The position numbers and the translations under genes are program-made. A stretch of DNA of 5,003 nucleotides from Bacillota bacterium. Its GTDB lineage: Bacteria > Bacillota > Clostridia > Christensenellales > SZUA-584. Under the pieces are notes generated by a model. The model did no database searches, was not told the origin of the DNA, and was given only the letters and a program-made list of their open reading frames with translations. The DNA lies in assembly GCA_023441905.1 (NCBI GenBank), contig JAEZNC010000162.1, forward strand, positions 1 to 5,003. The letters run 5' to 3'. Position 1 is the first letter of the stretch, and every line of letters starts with the position of its first letter. Of this stretch, positions 4,204 to 5,003 are shown piece by piece.

Positions 4204-5003
4204 ATGGCTATTGAATACGCATGCATCGTCCCGCATCCGCCGCTCATTATTCCGGCGGTCGGCAGGGGAAAAGAAAGCAAAATCGCCGCCACGACGGAAA
4301 ACTATCACAAGGTTGCCAAGGAGATCGCGCGCATCAAGCCCGAAACCATTGTGGTCGCGTCTCCGCACTCCGTGATGTACGGCGACTATATCCACATCTC
4401 TCCCGGCAAATCGGCGGAGGGCGGGTTCGACCATTTCGGCGCGCCGCACGAACGCTTCGAAAAAACATACGATACCGAATTTGTGAGCACGCTGTCGGAT
4501 ATCGTATTCGATAAAAACATCCACGCGGGCACTCTGGGCGAGCGGAACCCGGAGCTCGATCACGGCACAATGGTGCCGCTTTATTTCATCGATCAGCATT
4601 ATAAAAACTATCGCCTCGTGCGCGTGTCATTATCGGGGCTCTCATATCTCGAGCATTACCGCTTCGGCAGCTGTGTGGCGCAAGCGGCGCAAAAACTCGG
4701 ACGCAAAACCGTATTCGTCGCGAGCGGCGACCTCTCGCACAAACTTATGAAAAGCGGCCCGTACGGCTTTGCCGCCGAAGGCCCCGAGTTTGACGAGCAG
4801 GTGACGGCAGCGATGCGCGCGGGCGACTTTGGGCGTTTCTTCGATTTCGCCGAAACGTTTACCGAGGCGGCGGCGGAGTGCGGCCTGCGCTCGTTCATCG
4901 AGATGGCGGGTGCGCTCGACGGTCTTGCCGTGAAGCCCACGGCGTTTTCGTATGAAGGGCCTTTTGGCGTGGGGTATGGCGTCTGCGGCTACAAGATCGG
5001 CGC
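4204..5003 (+). CDS. MEMO/LigB-like protein, probable N-terminal part of AmmeMemoRadiSam protein A; 3' end outside window
   Basis: Belongs to the MEMO / class III extradiol dioxygenase (LigB) superfamily; the biochemical role of the AmmeMemoRadiSam group is not established. The 266 residues present carry IVPHPPLI (8-15, His11), ASPHSVMY (52-59, His55), LDHGTMVPLYF (118-128, His120), ASGDLSHK (173-180, Asp176 and His179), AAECGLRSF (223-231, Glu225 and Cys226) and a closing FSYEGPFGVGYGVC (248-261). His11, His55 and His179 fit the metal-site histidines of LigB/MEMO proteins, and Cys226 fits the conserved Cys of MEMO; these matches are by pattern. In Clostridia this domain is commonly fused to a C-terminal AMMECR1 domain, with a radical SAM gene next, both expected right of the window. 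The ATG at 4204 has a strong ribosome binding site and family-typical N-terminus. An in-frame ATG at 4105 would add 33 residues but lies upstream of the promoter. Confidence 0.88.
   Translation, partial: MAIEYACIVPHPPLIIPAVGRGKESKIAATTENYHKVAKEIARIKPETIVVASPHSVMYGDYIHISPGKSAEGGFDHFGAPHERFEKTYDTEFVSTLSDIVFDKNIHAGTLGERNPELDHGTMVPLYFIDQHYKNYRLVRVSLSGLSYLEHYRFGSCVAQAAQKLGRKTVFVASGDLSHKLMKSGPYGFAAEGPEFDEQVTAAMRAGDFGRFFDFAETFTEAAAECGLRSFIEMAGALDGLAVKPTAFSYEGPFGVGYGVCGYKIG

Noticed and set aside
4144..4599. Open frames on both strands over the start of the MEMO-like gene
   Set aside because: The MEMO-like frame carries all family motifs; the others are shadows.

Overview
The window looks like chromosome from an anaerobic, moderately GC-rich member of the Firmicutes, most likely a Clostridia-type gut lineage. 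This is inference. It rests on strong GGAGG-type ribosome binding sites, a rubredoxin-like gene, short operon spacing, and a MEMO/LigB-type protein whose sequence resembles the N-terminal half of clostridial AmmeMemoRadiSam protein A. No rRNA, tRNA, CRISPR array, transposase or phage gene is visible.

Layout. (1) Bases 1-448 hold the 3' part of a methionine sulfoxide reductase B gene (+), cut by the left edge and followed by a likely intrinsic terminator at 488-534. (2) Bases 552-1424 (-) hold an AT-rich gene for a four-helix membrane protein of unknown function, convergent with msrB and clearly different in base composition from everything around it. (3) A divergent intergenic region (1425-1618) carries a good sigma-70-type promoter (1556-1584) for a rightward cluster: exodeoxyribonuclease III (1619-2371), a 50-residue rubredoxin-like protein (2387-2539), an HD-domain phosphohydrolase (2583-3227) and an AhpD/carboxymuconolactone-decarboxylase-like CxxC protein with a hydrophobic tail (3238-3837). 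A probable terminator follows. (4) The non-coding stretch 3838-4203 holds two 80-base direct repeats (75/80 identical), each able to form a long imperfect hairpin, then a nested inverted repeat that runs into the -35 of an extended -10 promoter. (5) From 4204 to the right edge is the 5' part of a MEMO/LigB-like gene, cut by the window.

How the genes may work together. MsrB repairs oxidised methionine. ExoIII processes abasic sites and damaged 3' ends. The rubredoxin-like protein and the AhpD-like protein are redox proteins. An oxidative-stress theme is therefore reasonable, but only the 1619-3837 cluster looks co-transcribed, and no clean PerR or Fur operator was found. The strongest candidates for something undescribed are the repeat pair at 3876-4086 and the dyad structure immediately upstream of the MEMO-like gene.
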